This document shows positions 25,124-34,377 of a stretch of DNA of 64,000 nucleotides, one piece after another. The DNA is taken from assembly GCF_008254045.1 (NCBI RefSeq), contig NZ_CP042425.1, forward strand, positions 5,828,001 to 5,892,000. The letters run 5' to 3'. Position numbers and translations under genes: made by a program. The first letter of the stretch is position 1; each line of letters opens with the position of its first letter. This DNA is from Limnoglobus roseus (GTDB lineage: Bacteria > Planctomycetota > Planctomycetia > Gemmatales > Gemmataceae). A model generated the notes under the pieces. The model was not told the DNA's origin, ran no database searches, and saw nothing but the letters and a program-made list of their open reading frames with translations.

Positions 25124-27562
25124 ATGGCCGAGATCCTTTCGTTCGAAGCCGTCACCGCTGAAGACGCTCCCCGCATTGGGGGGAAGGGCGCGAGTCTTGC
25201 AGAGATGGCGAAGGCGGGTCTGCCGGTTCCCACCGGCTTCGTGATCACGACCGATGTCTACCGGCGGTTGTGGAACAGTGGCCTCCGCAGTGAACCAGCG
25301 TTGGCGAACCTCCTGATCGACTGCTTTCAAAAACTCGGCGGCGGTGTCGCGGTGCGATCGTCCGCGACCGACGAGGACGGCTCGGCCGCGAGTTTCGCCG
25401 GGCAGCAAGAGACGATCCTCGGCGTACACACGGGCGAGGAATTGCTGGCGGCGGTGGAGCGGTGCTGGAACTCGCTCCATTCGGATCGGGCGAAAGCCTA
25501 CCGCCAAAAGCAGGGCATCGCCGACGACAAGGTGGCGATGGCGGTGGTCGTTCAGAAATTGATCCCCGCCGAGTCGGCGGGCGTTTTGTTCACGCACGAC
25601 CCCACGACGCCGAATTCCGATCAGATGATCGTGGAGGCATCGTTCGGCCTGGGTGAAGCCGTGGTTTCGGGCAAGGTCACGCCGGACCGATTCGCTCTCG
25701 ACCGTCGGACCGGAAAAGTCATCGAGCGAACCCTCGGCCGGAAGACGATTCGCGTGGTCGATGGCCGGGAAGAACCCGTCCCCCCCGAGTTGCAGAAAAC
25801 GTTCTGCATCTCGGATGCGGCCCTCGCGCAACTCGCCGAGCTCGGGCGGGCAGTCGAGGCGCACTACGGCGATCCCCGCGACATCGAGTGGGCGGTCGCA
25901 GGCGGGCAAATCTTTTTGCTCCAGGCGCGGCCTATCACCACACGCGCCGAAGACGGTGGCGACGTCCGCGCGGAAGTCATCGACCGGATGAAGTCCCTGG
26001 CTGATCCCCGCGGCACCGTCTGGGTGCGGTACAACCTCAGCGAGATTCTGCCACGGCCGACGCCGATGACGTGGGCCGTCGTGCAGCACTTCATGGCGGC
26101 CGACGGCGGCGTCGGTCGGATGAACTGCGACTTCGGCGGGAACCCCGATCCTGCCTTGAACGGCGTGGGGGCGTTCGACCTCGTCGCCGGTCGGCCGATG
26201 GCGAACTTGTCGCGAATGCCCCGGCTTCAGTTTTCGCCGTCGCCGTTCGAGTACCCGTTGGCCCAATTTCGGGCCGACCCACGGTTGGCCCTCGACCCGA
26301 AGCCGAGCGTCAACCCGCTGAAGGACGGCGTCTTTAAAGGCCTCTTTCGCCTGCCCGGATTGATGCGGCGACTGTCGCGGATGGCGGCCACGGTTCGCGA
26401 ACAGTCCGAATCGTTCGCCGGGGAGTTCCGCACGGTGATCGTGCCGCCGTTCGCGGCCGACGCAAAGGCCGCGATGCGGCAGAAGTGGTCGCAACTCGAT
26501 TCATCCGCCGTGCTGGGGTTGTTCCAACAGTGGGTCCCGAGAACCCTGACGGACTTCGCCCGCCACAGTCTGAAACCGACCTTTCTGGCCGAGAACGCCT
26601 GGAATGGCCTCATCGAACTGTTGAAGCCGAAACTCGGGGATGAGCGGGCGCGGACCGCGGTGGGCGAGTTGGCCCTCGGCGCGAAGCCCGACCCGGGCAC
26701 GGATCTGCCGGCGGCCTTCTACGACCTCGCGGTGGGGCGGATCGACCGAGCCGAGTTTCTCGAAAGGTTCGGCCACCGAACCGCGAACGAGATGGAACTG
26801 GCCGCACCGCGGTGGAGCGAGACGCCGGGAGCACTCCCGGTCATGCCCTCACGCGCCACACCACCCAAGACCGACCCGCTCGAAACAATTCTCGAAGAAG
26901 CCAAACTGTCCGCGGCCACGGCCGAGCAACTTCGCAAACAGGCGGGGCAGCTTCGCACGTATCTCGGCCTGCGCGAATCTGCCAAGCATTACCTGCTGCT
27001 GGGGTACGCGGTCATCCGGCGGGCACTCGTGGAATTGGACGGGCGATACAAACTGGACGGCGGAATCTTCGACTTGCTCCCGGACGAGTTGCCGGGACTA
27101 CTCCAAGGCAGAGACGTGAGGCCGGTGATCGCGGCGCGTCGAAAACGACGGCAGCGCGAACTCGCCCTGGCGGTCCCGCATGTTCTGTTCAGTGACGACC
27201 TCGACGCCATCGGGCGACTATCGCCACCTCCGGAAGGGGCGAAGGTCTTGTCGGGGACCGCACTCTCGTTTGGTGTCGCCGAGGGACCTGCGCTCGTACT
27301 CCGTGAGCCGACTTCGTCGGAAGAGGCGGCCGACGGGTTCGTCCTCGTCTGTCCGTCCACCGACCCGGCTTGGGTGCCGCTGTTCGCGCGGGCAACGGCC
27401 CTCGTCATGGAAACGGGCGGCTTGCTGTCGCACGGGGCCATCGTGGCCCGCGAGTTCGGCCTGCCCGCGGTGGCCGGCTTGCCGGACGCCACCCGGCAAC
27501 TGCAAACGGGGCAGCGGGTTCGCGTGGACGGCAACGCGGGCGTCGTGACCGTTCTCGACTGA
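25124..27562 (+). CDS. PEP synthase/rifampicin phosphotransferase-like dikinase
   Basis: 812 residues from the ATG at 25124. The N-terminal part is an ATP-grasp nucleotide-binding domain: GGKGASLAEMAKAGLPVPTG, then AVRSSATDEDGSAASFAGQQ, then IEWAVAGGQIFLLQARPIT. A long helical middle region (about 330-690) follows. The C-terminal swivelling phosphohistidine domain has H770 in GGLLSHGAIVAREFGLPAV. The order and length match rifampicin phosphotransferase (Rph, about 865 residues) better than PEP synthase, because no PEP/pyruvate-binding TIM barrel is present. Rph moves the beta-phosphate of ATP to a rifampicin hydroxyl through the His. The middle domain sets the substrate, which may not be rifampicin here. 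It ends 3 bp from the convergent DUF1501 gene. Confidence 0.82.
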   Translation: MAEILSFEAVTAEDAPRIGGKGASLAEMAKAGLPVPTGFVITTDVYRRLWNSGLRSEPALANLLIDCFQKLGGGVAVRSSATDEDGSAASFAGQQETILGVHTGEELLAAVERCWNSLHSDRAKAYRQKQGIADDKVAMAVVVQKLIPAESAGVLFTHDPTTPNSDQMIVEASFGLGEAVVSGKVTPDRFALDRRTGKVIERTLGRKTIRVVDGREEPVPPELQKTFCISDAALAQLAELGRAVEAHYGDPRDIEWAVAGGQIFLLQARPITTRAEDGGDVRAEVIDRMKSLADPRGTVWVRYNLSEILPRPTPMTWAVVQHFMAADGGVGRMNCDFGGNPDPALNGVGAFDLVAGRPMANLSRMPRLQFSPSPFEYPLAQFRADPRLALDPKPSVNPLKDGVFKGLFRLPGLMRRLSRMAATVREQSESFAGEFRTVIVPPFAADAKAAMRQKWSQLDSSAVLGLFQQWVPRTLTDFARHSLKPTFLAENAWNGLIELLKPKLGDERARTAVGELALGAKPDPGTDLPAAFYDLAVGRIDRAEFLERFGHRTANEMELAAPRWSETPGALPVMPSRATPPKTDPLETILEEAKLSAATAEQLRKQAGQLRTYLGLRESAKHYLLLGYAVIRRALVELDGRYKLDGGIFDLLPDELPGLLQGRDVRPVIAARRKRRQRELALAVPHVLFSDDLDAIGRLSPPPEGAKVLSGTALSFGVAEGPALVLREPTSSEEAADGFVLVCPSTDPAWVPLFARATALVMETGGLLSHGAIVAREFGLPAVAGLPDATRQLQTGQRVRVDGNAGVVTVLD

Positions 27563-27565
27563 GGT

Positions 27566-28996
27566 CTACGCGAGGATGTCCCGCACGACCTCGCCGTGAA
27601 CGTCGGTGAGGCGGTAGTCGCGGCCCTGGAAGCGGTACGTCAGCTTCGTGTGGTCGAGGCCGAGTTGGTTGAGGATCGTCGCCTGCAAGTCGTGGACGTG
27701 GACGTGCTTCTCGGTCACGTTGTACCCGATCTCGTCGGTCTGGCCGTGAATGATCCCCGGCTTCACGCCGCCGCCGGCCACCCACATCGTGTAGGCGTCG
27801 ATGTGGTGGTCGCGGCCGACCGTCTCGCGGGTTTCTCCCATCGGCGTGCGGCCGAACTCCCCGCCCCAGACGACCATCGTGCTGTCGAGCAACCCCGTGC
27901 GCTTCAGGTCTTTCACCAGCGCGGCGCACGGCTGGTCGATTTCCTTGCAGATGTTGTCGAGGGACTTGCCCAGGTCGATGGCCCCGCCGTGGTGGTCCCA
28001 GTCGGTGTGGAAGAGTTGGATGAACCGCACGCCCCGCTCGACCAACCGCCGGGCGAGCAGGCAGTTGTTCGCGAACGACGCCTTGCCGGGTTCCGCCCCG
28101 TAGAGGGCCAGCGTTTCCTTCGTCTCGGTCTTCAGGTCCATCAACTCCGGGGCGGCCGTCTGCATGCGGAAGGCCATCTCGTAGGCCGCGATTCGCGTCT
28201 CGATTTCCGGGTCGCCGACGGCCGACTGCCGGAGCTTGTTTAAATCGCCGACCGCGTCGATGAAGTTGCCCTGCTGCTTGCGGTCCACGCCCTTCGGCGA
28301 AGCGAGGTCGAGGATCGGGTTCTCCCCCTTCAGGAACGGGACGCCTTGGTACAGACTGGGCAGGAAGCCGTTCGACCAGATGGCCGCCCCGCCGCGCGGG
28401 CCACGCGGCCCCGATTGCAGCACGACGTACCCCGGTAGGCTGTCGGACTCGGAGCCGAGGCCGTAAGTGACCCACGCGCCCATGCCCGGCCGGCCGAACT
28501 GCGGCGACCCGGTGCTGAAGAACACCTTGGCCGGGCCGTGGTTGAACACGTCCGTCTTCATGCCGCGGAGCCAACAGACGTCGTCCACGATGTCGCGGTG
28601 GTGCGGGACCAACTCGCTCAGGTCCATGCCGCACTGGCCGTACTTGCCGAACTTCCGGGCGCACGCGAGCAGCTTCGCATCGCCCTTGATGAAGGCGAAC
28701 CGCTTGCCCATCGTGAACGAGTCGGGCACCTTCTGCCCGCCGAGTTTGTTCAACGTCGGCTTCGGCGTGAACAGTTCCAACTGCGACGGCCCACCGGCCA
28801 TGAACAACAGGATGACGGCCTTCGCCTTGCCGGGGAAGTGCGGCTTCCGCGGGGCGAGCGGGTCTTTGCGCTTCGGCACGGCCGCGGCGGCATCACGGTC
28901 CAATAGCGACGCGAGGGCCATCGTGCCGACGCCGAGGCCGCAATCGCGGAAGAAGCCGCGTCGCGTCGCGGAATCGGGGAGAGCGTAGGGTTCCAT
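27566..28996 (-). CDS. DUF1501 protein with Tat-type signal
   Basis: 476 residues. A twin-Arg motif in SATRRGFFRDCGLGVGTMAL is followed by a hydrophobic stretch, so export by Tat is likely. The body is a DUF1501 (sulfatase/alkaline-phosphatase-like) domain: VILLFMAGGPSQLELFTPKP, VVWGGEFGRTP, and DHHIDAYTMWVAGGGVKPG near the end. Conserved His/Asp positions could bind metal, but I cannot tell whether it is catalytic. In planctomycetes the gene is regularly coupled to a PSD1/DUF1553 cytochrome gene, and here only 3 bp separate it from the upstream partner's stop (TAG-cgc-ATG). Confidence 0.9.
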   Translation of the reverse strand: MEPYALPDSATRRGFFRDCGLGVGTMALASLLDRDAAAAVPKRKDPLAPRKPHFPGKAKAVILLFMAGGPSQLELFTPKPTLNKLGGQKVPDSFTMGKRFAFIKGDAKLLACARKFGKYGQCGMDLSELVPHHRDIVDDVCWLRGMKTDVFNHGPAKVFFSTGSPQFGRPGMGAWVTYGLGSESDSLPGYVVLQSGPRGPRGGAAIWSNGFLPSLYQGVPFLKGENPILDLASPKGVDRKQQGNFIDAVGDLNKLRQSAVGDPEIETRIAAYEMAFRMQTAAPELMDLKTETKETLALYGAEPGKASFANNCLLARRLVERGVRFIQLFHTDWDHHGGAIDLGKSLDNICKEIDQPCAALVKDLKRTGLLDSTMVVWGGEFGRTPMGETRETVGRDHHIDAYTMWVAGGGVKPGIIHGQTDEIGYNVTEKHVHVHDLQATILNQLGLDHTKLTYRFQGRDYRLTDVHGEVVRDILA

Positions 28997-28999
28997 GCG

Positions 29000-31183
29000 C
29001 TATTCTCGCGTGATGAATTCGTCGAGGTTCATGAGGACGCGGCCGACCGCTGACCACCGCTGGGCTTCCGCGATGCCGGCGGCGTACTTGAGCACGCGGG
29101 ACCGCTCCGCGTCGCCCGGCAATCGTCCGAAGCAGAGGCGGTAGGCGAAGTCGATCCGCCCCGCGTCGTCGGTCGGCCCGGCGCTGACGATTCGCTTCCC
29201 GAGTCCGTCGGCGAACTCCAGGAAGGCGGGATCGTTCGCGAGGTGCAGGGCTTGCAGCGGCGTGTTGCTCCGGTTTCGCTTCGTGCAGGCGGTCTGGGCG
29301 TCGGCCCCGTCGAAGGTCGTGAGCAGCGGGTGCTGGCTCTGTCGCCAGATGTAGGTGTAGATGGCTCGGCGGTAGCGGTCTTCGCCCTTGCTCTCCGGCC
29401 ACGGGTGCTTGCTCTGCGTGAAACTGAACACTTCCGGCGGTTGCGGCGGGTAAACGGGCGCACCGCCGACCTTCTGTGAGAGTAGGCCGCTGGCGCACAG
29501 GGCGGCGTCGCGGATCGACTCGGCTTCGAGCCGTAACCGGTTCTGCCGGGCCAAGAGCAAGTTGCGGGCGTCCTTGTCGCGGAGTTCCGGGCGGGCGTGG
29601 GACGCCTGTCGGTACGTGGCCGAGAGGACGATCAACTTCTGAATCTGCTTCGTGGACCACGCCTTGCCGACCGTCGGTTCCATGAACTCGACTGCGAGCC
29701 AGTCGAGGATTTCGGGGTGAGTGGGTGAACTCCCTTGCATGCCGAAGTCGTTCTCGGTTTCGACCAACCCCTTGCCGAAGAACTGTTGCCAGTAGCGGTT
29801 CACCACAACGCGGGCCGTTAGCGGGTTGTCGCGTGACACGAGCCATTTCGCGAGGTCGAGTCGGGACTTGCCGCCGGCCTTCGGTAACGCCGTGGGCGCG
29901 GCCGGTGTGACTTCGTCCCCGGGCCGAAGGAAGTCGCCGCGGATTTGCACGTGAGTTGGCCGCGGCTTGGCACGCTCCTTCAGGACCAAACTCGACGGGA
30001 TCGCGCCTTGGGTCTTCTTGATCTGGGCCTTCAGCTTGTCGATGGCTTTCAGGTCGCCGTCCTTCTTTTGAATCTCGGCGATCTGAGCGTTGAGGTCCGC
30101 GATCTTCTGTTCCAACTCTGGCGAACCGCCGATCGTGACCGTGGGTTCGTCGCAACTGTTGAAGTAGGCGTAGAGGCGGTAGTAGTCTTTCTGCGACACC
30201 GGGTCGTACTTGTGGTCGTGGCACTGCGCACAGCCCATCGTGAGGCCGAGCCAGACGGCCGCGGTGGTGTTGGCCCGGTCCACCGTCCGCTCGACGCGGA
30301 ATTGCTCGGCGTCGGTCCCGCCTTCCTCGTTGAACGACGTGTTGCGGTGGAAGCCGGTCGCGATCTTTTGGTCAACCGTCGCCTTGGGCAGGAGGTCGCC
30401 CGCGAGTTGTTCAATCGTGAATCGGTCGAACGGCATATCGGCGTTGTACGCCTTCACGACCCAGTCCCGCCACGGCCAGATGATCCGCGCGCCGTCGATC
30501 GTGTACCCGTTGCTGTCGGCGTACCGGGCCATGTCCAGCCAGTGGCGGGCTTGCCGCTCGCCGTAGTGCGGGGATGCCAGGAGGCGGTCGATCACCTTCT
30601 CGTAGGCGTCCGGAGAAGTGTCGTTGACGAAGTCCTCCACTTCTTTCGGCGTGGGCAGCAGCCCGATCAAGTCGAGCGATGCCCGGCGGATCAGCGTCGG
30701 GCGGTCGGCTTCCGGGGACGGGGCGATGCCCTCCTTCGCTAGCCGTGCGCGGATGAAGTGGTCGATCGGGCTGGTCTCTGATTTCTGACCTCTGATCTCT
30801 GGCCGCTTCGGGGCCACGAACGCCCAGTGCGGCGTGTACTCCGCGCCGGCGGCGATCCACGCCTTGAGTTTGGCGATTTGCTCCGGCGTGAGCGGGTCGC
30901 CACTTTCGGGCGGCGGCATGCGGCCGTCGTCGTCCTTCGCGATCAACCGCTGGAACAGCGGGCTTTCGTCCGGCTTGCCCGGCACGATGGCTTCTTTTTC
31001 GAGGGCTTTGGCACGGTCATCGAGCCGCAACTTCGCCTTCGCCGTACCGGGGCCGTGGCACTTGAAACAGGTGTTGGAAAGGATCGGGCGGATGTCCCGC
31101 GAGAAGTCAACGGCCCGCTCCTCCGCGATCACGGAACCCGGAACGAGAACGCACGCGAGGATGAGCCAGGGAGAGAATCGCAT
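29000..31183 (-). CDS. PSD1 cytochrome c domain protein (DUF1549/DUF1553)
   Basis: 727 residues from the ATG at 31183, giving a signal peptide MRFSPWLILACVLVPGSVIA. A c-type heme motif CFKCH (C39, C42, H43) opens the planctomycete cytochrome C domain (PSCyt1), and RMPPPESGDPLTPEQIAKLK follows as in that family. DUF1549 (PIDHFIRARLAKEGIAPSPE; GCAQCHDHKYDP, a second CxxCH) and a C-terminal DUF1553 (LDLAKWLVSRDNPLTARVVV) then follow. So two heme-binding motifs are visible. It is secreted or periplasmic, and was first noted as a planctomycete-specific domain set. Its redox role and substrate are unknown. It is translated just ahead of the DUF1501 gene. Confidence 0.92.
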   Translation of the reverse strand: MRFSPWLILACVLVPGSVIAEERAVDFSRDIRPILSNTCFKCHGPGTAKAKLRLDDRAKALEKEAIVPGKPDESPLFQRLIAKDDDGRMPPPESGDPLTPEQIAKLKAWIAAGAEYTPHWAFVAPKRPEIRGQKSETSPIDHFIRARLAKEGIAPSPEADRPTLIRRASLDLIGLLPTPKEVEDFVNDTSPDAYEKVIDRLLASPHYGERQARHWLDMARYADSNGYTIDGARIIWPWRDWVVKAYNADMPFDRFTIEQLAGDLLPKATVDQKIATGFHRNTSFNEEGGTDAEQFRVERTVDRANTTAAVWLGLTMGCAQCHDHKYDPVSQKDYYRLYAYFNSCDEPTVTIGGSPELEQKIADLNAQIAEIQKKDGDLKAIDKLKAQIKKTQGAIPSSLVLKERAKPRPTHVQIRGDFLRPGDEVTPAAPTALPKAGGKSRLDLAKWLVSRDNPLTARVVVNRYWQQFFGKGLVETENDFGMQGSSPTHPEILDWLAVEFMEPTVGKAWSTKQIQKLIVLSATYRQASHARPELRDKDARNLLLARQNRLRLEAESIRDAALCASGLLSQKVGGAPVYPPQPPEVFSFTQSKHPWPESKGEDRYRRAIYTYIWRQSQHPLLTTFDGADAQTACTKRNRSNTPLQALHLANDPAFLEFADGLGKRIVSAGPTDDAGRIDFAYRLCFGRLPGDAERSRVLKYAAGIAEAQRWSAVGRVLMNLDEFITRE

Positions 31184-31366
31184 CGGCACAACCAAAAGGG
31201 GCAAAGTCCAGGCAGCTCTGTGGATATTCTTCCAACTAGGGGACGAACCCGCAAGGGTTGAACCGATATTGTTGCCGCGAGCGAACAGATTGCTTGAGGG
31301 GTTTTGTCCCGCGACGAGAATCTTCCACCCGCAGGAAATGAAAATCAGGAATTAGTCTACTCTCTT

Positions 31367-31395
31367 TTGCAACATCCCCGGGCCTATGCCATAGT
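31367..31395 (+). promoter_or_regulatory. possible promoter of the kinase-TPR gene
   Basis: TTGCAA (31367-31372) and CATAGT (31390-31395) are 17 bp apart, each matching 4 of 6 consensus bases. Transcription would start about 65 bp before the GTG at 31468, in the 284-bp divergent gap shared with the PSD1 gene. Confidence 0.3.
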
Positions 31396-31467
31396 CCCGG
31401 TAACCTGAATTCGGCTGATCGGATCGCCCTCTCGACCGCTGGCCGTTCACGCATTCAAGGAAGAACG

Positions 31468-34341
31468 GTGCGTGACAAACTGACCCGCTTCGAGTCCCGA
31501 ACTCGCGTGTTCCCCACAATGTCCCGACTTGCCCCATTGCTGGATTTGCACGACGGTACGCACGACTTCGGCGTCGACCTCGCACGAACGCCGTTGCCCG
31601 GGGGCACCCTGGGTACGATCGCGACCGACATACACTCCTTCCAACATGCCGAGATCGACCCGAGGGCGGGTGACCCGTTCCCGAATCCGGGCGACGATTT
31701 CTTCGGCTTCGAGCTCGTCGACGAACTCGGCCGCGGGGCGTTCGGCCGCGTGTACTTGGCCCTCGAGCGCCAACTCTCGAACCGGCCGGTTGTGCTCAAG
31801 GTCACGCTGAAGGCGAACAACGAACAGCACCGCCTCGCCCGGCTCCAGCACACGAACATTGTTCCAATTCAAAATGCCTTCCGCCGCGGGCCGTACCACG
31901 TCGTCCAGATGCCGTACTTCGGCCGGCAAACTCTCGCCGATGTGATTAGCCACGTCCGCACCGATAGTTGCTTCCCGCAAGTCAGCGGCGACGTTTTCAC
32001 GACCGTCGCGAAGGCCAGCACCCAGCGGAACACCCGGCACGATTCGTCGAAGGTGGATTCCGGCGTCCAGCCGTTCGCCCCGCCGCGGATCTCCACTGAG
32101 GACGGAGTCGCCGTCGAGTCGGCGGCGGAAATCACCGACGTTCACCCGCTGCGGAACTTGCTCACCGGGATGCCGTACACGGAGGCAGTTCTCGCCATCC
32201 TGCGGCGGCTCGCGGACGGGCTGGCTCACGCCCACCACCGCAACATCCTGCACCTCGACTTGAAGCCGCAGAACGTCCTGTTCAGCGACGACGGGCAGCC
32301 CATGCTGCTCGACTTCAACCTTTCCGCTGACCGCACGACGGACGACCGCAAGCGCGTCGGCGGGACGTGGCCGTACATGGCCCCCGAGACGATCCGCGCC
32401 TTCGCCAAACTCTCGGACGAAACGCCCGACGAGCGAACGGATCTTTACGCACTGGGCGTCATCTTCTTCGAACTCCTCACCTGCCGGCTGCCGTTCGCGA
32501 CGATCCGCCGGGTGCCGGAAGACCTGGTGACCGCCGTCGAGGAGCGAGAAAAGGGCGCGCCGCCCATCCGCGATTTCAACCCAGACGTGCCGCACGCGGT
32601 CGAATCGATCATCCGGAAGCTCCTCTCGCCGAAGCCGGCCGACCGCTACCAGACGGTGGACCAACTGCGGCAAGACTTGCAGCGGCAACAAGAACACCTG
32701 CCCCTGCTATACGCCGCCGACCGGAACCCGCTCGAGCGCCTCCAGAAATGGAAGAAGCGCAACCCGAACATGATGAGCCGGTTGGCCGGTGTCATGGCGG
32801 TGACGACGGTCGTGATGGGCGTCTTCTGGTTCCTGAGCGTTCGCCGCGATCGCTCCCACACCGAGTCGCTCGTGCAGGCCGCGGGAATGAAGGCCGCGCT
32901 GTCCAGCGCGCGGATCGACTTAAGCTCTCCCACCGACGCCCTCGCCCGCGGCCAGGGCGCTCAGGCAATGACCAACTGGCTGACCAAGTACCATGCGGGC
33001 GAACAGGCCAGCTGGATCAACGGCGAATTCACCCGCACTCTTGACGAGGCTCAACGGAATGCCGTTCTGAGCGACATTGGCGAGTCCGCACTGTTGCTGG
33101 CTCACGCGGCCATGCTGGACGCCCGCACGGCGGTTTCGACCCACAAGAACGAGACCGTGCGACAGGCCGTGAAGTGGAACCGCGTTGCGGAAGAGAGCTT
33201 CGGCACGACGGTCCCGGCGTGCGTTTGGCTCCAGCGCCAGGAACTCGCGAAGAGTTTCGGCCAGGACGACCTCGTCGCGTCGGTCCCGGCCGAGTTGCCG
33301 CGCGACCGAACCGACCTCGACCTTTTCTTTCAAGCCGCGACCGAGATCAGTAACAGTGATTGCCACGGGGCCGTCAACACTCTGTCCGCCCTGACCGAAC
33401 GGCAACCGGCACACTACGCGGGCCACCTTCTGCTCGCCATGTCGTACCAGGCGACCGGCCAGCCGTACCAGGCGTTGGAACGGTACAAGATCGCCAAGCC
33501 GCTCGCCCCGACCGACCCGCGGGCCGCCTACAACTGTGGCTTGCTCATGCAGCGGTGGGCCAAGTTCGAGGCTGCGGAAGGCGAATTTACACAGGCATTG
33601 TCGGTCGCGCCGAAGCACGTGCCCTCGCTCCACCAGCGGGGCCTCATCCGCCTCAAACGCCAGAACCCGGCGGGGGCGGTCGAAGACTTCTCGCTGGCCC
33701 TCCGGAGCGGCGGCACTGCCATCGGCCTGTACCTCAACCGGGCCGACGCTTACGAACAGATGAACCGTCCGACCGAGGCCCGCCGGGACCGCGAAACGGC
33801 GAGCGGGTTGACGGCCCAGACGGTCGAAGACTTCGCCGCCCGGGCGACCTACTTCCGAGCTTCCGACCCGGCGAAAGCCCTTGAGAACTACGACCGCGCG
33901 ATCGAGATGAACCCGAACCACATTCCCTCTTGGCACAACAAGGCCCATTACCAGGCCGAGACACTCAAAGACACAACGGGGGCGCTGGAAACGATCGCGA
34001 AGGTGGTTGACCTCGCCCCGAACTTCGCCCCGAGCCGGGCGGCGAAGGCGATCTACCTTGCACGCTTGGAACAGCGGGAGCAGGCCCACACCGAGATCGA
34101 GAAGGCATTGTTTTTCGCGAGCGATCCGGAAATCATCTATCAGGCCGCGTGCGTGTACGCCATGACATCGGAGCGAGTCAGCGGCGATACCGAGAAATCA
34201 CTCGGCTACTTCCGCCAGTGCCTCCGCGACGGCTACCGCGACTTTGCAATCATCGACCAGGACAATGACATGAAGGGGGTTCTGGCCCGCGAGGATTTCA
34301 AGGCCGTACTCGACGCGGCCCGAACCGCCGGGGCAAAGTAG
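31468..34341 (+). CDS. membrane Ser/Thr protein kinase with C-terminal TPR repeats
   Basis: 957 residues, GTG start preceded by AAGGAAG. The N-terminal kinase domain has a glycine loop (LGRGAFGRVYLA), the ATP lysine K111 (VVLKVTLK), and the catalytic loop HLDLKPQNVL (H262-D264). The Mg motif is DFN (D282-N284) where kinases normally have DFG, and the loop lacks the Arg before Asp (non-RD). An insertion of roughly 60 residues interrupts the region before helix E (about 172-232). GGTWPYMAPE is intact. A membrane helix lies near residues 435-458, and the remaining 500 residues are helical with TPR-like repeats (for example YNCGLLMQRWAKFEAAEGEF), predicted outside the cytoplasm. Activity is likely but unproven because of DFN. 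Confidence 0.88.
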   Translation: MRDKLTRFESRTRVFPTMSRLAPLLDLHDGTHDFGVDLARTPLPGGTLGTIATDIHSFQHAEIDPRAGDPFPNPGDDFFGFELVDELGRGAFGRVYLALERQLSNRPVVLKVTLKANNEQHRLARLQHTNIVPIQNAFRRGPYHVVQMPYFGRQTLADVISHVRTDSCFPQVSGDVFTTVAKASTQRNTRHDSSKVDSGVQPFAPPRISTEDGVAVESAAEITDVHPLRNLLTGMPYTEAVLAILRRLADGLAHAHHRNILHLDLKPQNVLFSDDGQPMLLDFNLSADRTTDDRKRVGGTWPYMAPETIRAFAKLSDETPDERTDLYALGVIFFELLTCRLPFATIRRVPEDLVTAVEEREKGAPPIRDFNPDVPHAVESIIRKLLSPKPADRYQTVDQLRQDLQRQQEHLPLLYAADRNPLERLQKWKKRNPNMMSRLAGVMAVTTVVMGVFWFLSVRRDRSHTESLVQAAGMKAALSSARIDLSSPTDALARGQGAQAMTNWLTKYHAGEQASWINGEFTRTLDEAQRNAVLSDIGESALLLAHAAMLDARTAVSTHKNETVRQAVKWNRVAEESFGTTVPACVWLQRQELAKSFGQDDLVASVPAELPRDRTDLDLFFQAATEISNSDCHGAVNTLSALTERQPAHYAGHLLLAMSYQATGQPYQALERYKIAKPLAPTDPRAAYNCGLLMQRWAKFEAAEGEFTQALSVAPKHVPSLHQRGLIRLKRQNPAGAVEDFSLALRSGGTAIGLYLNRADAYEQMNRPTEARRDRETASGLTAQTVEDFAARATYFRASDPAKALENYDRAIEMNPNHIPSWHNKAHYQAETLKDTTGALETIAKVVDLAPNFAPSRAAKAIYLARLEQREQAHTEIEKALFFASDPEIIYQAACVYAMTSERVSGDTEKSLGYFRQCLRDGYRDFAIIDQDNDMKGVLAREDFKAVLDAARTAGAK

Positions 34342-34377
34342 ACCGGGGCCACTTTCGCCGCCTACAATGTCGGTCCG

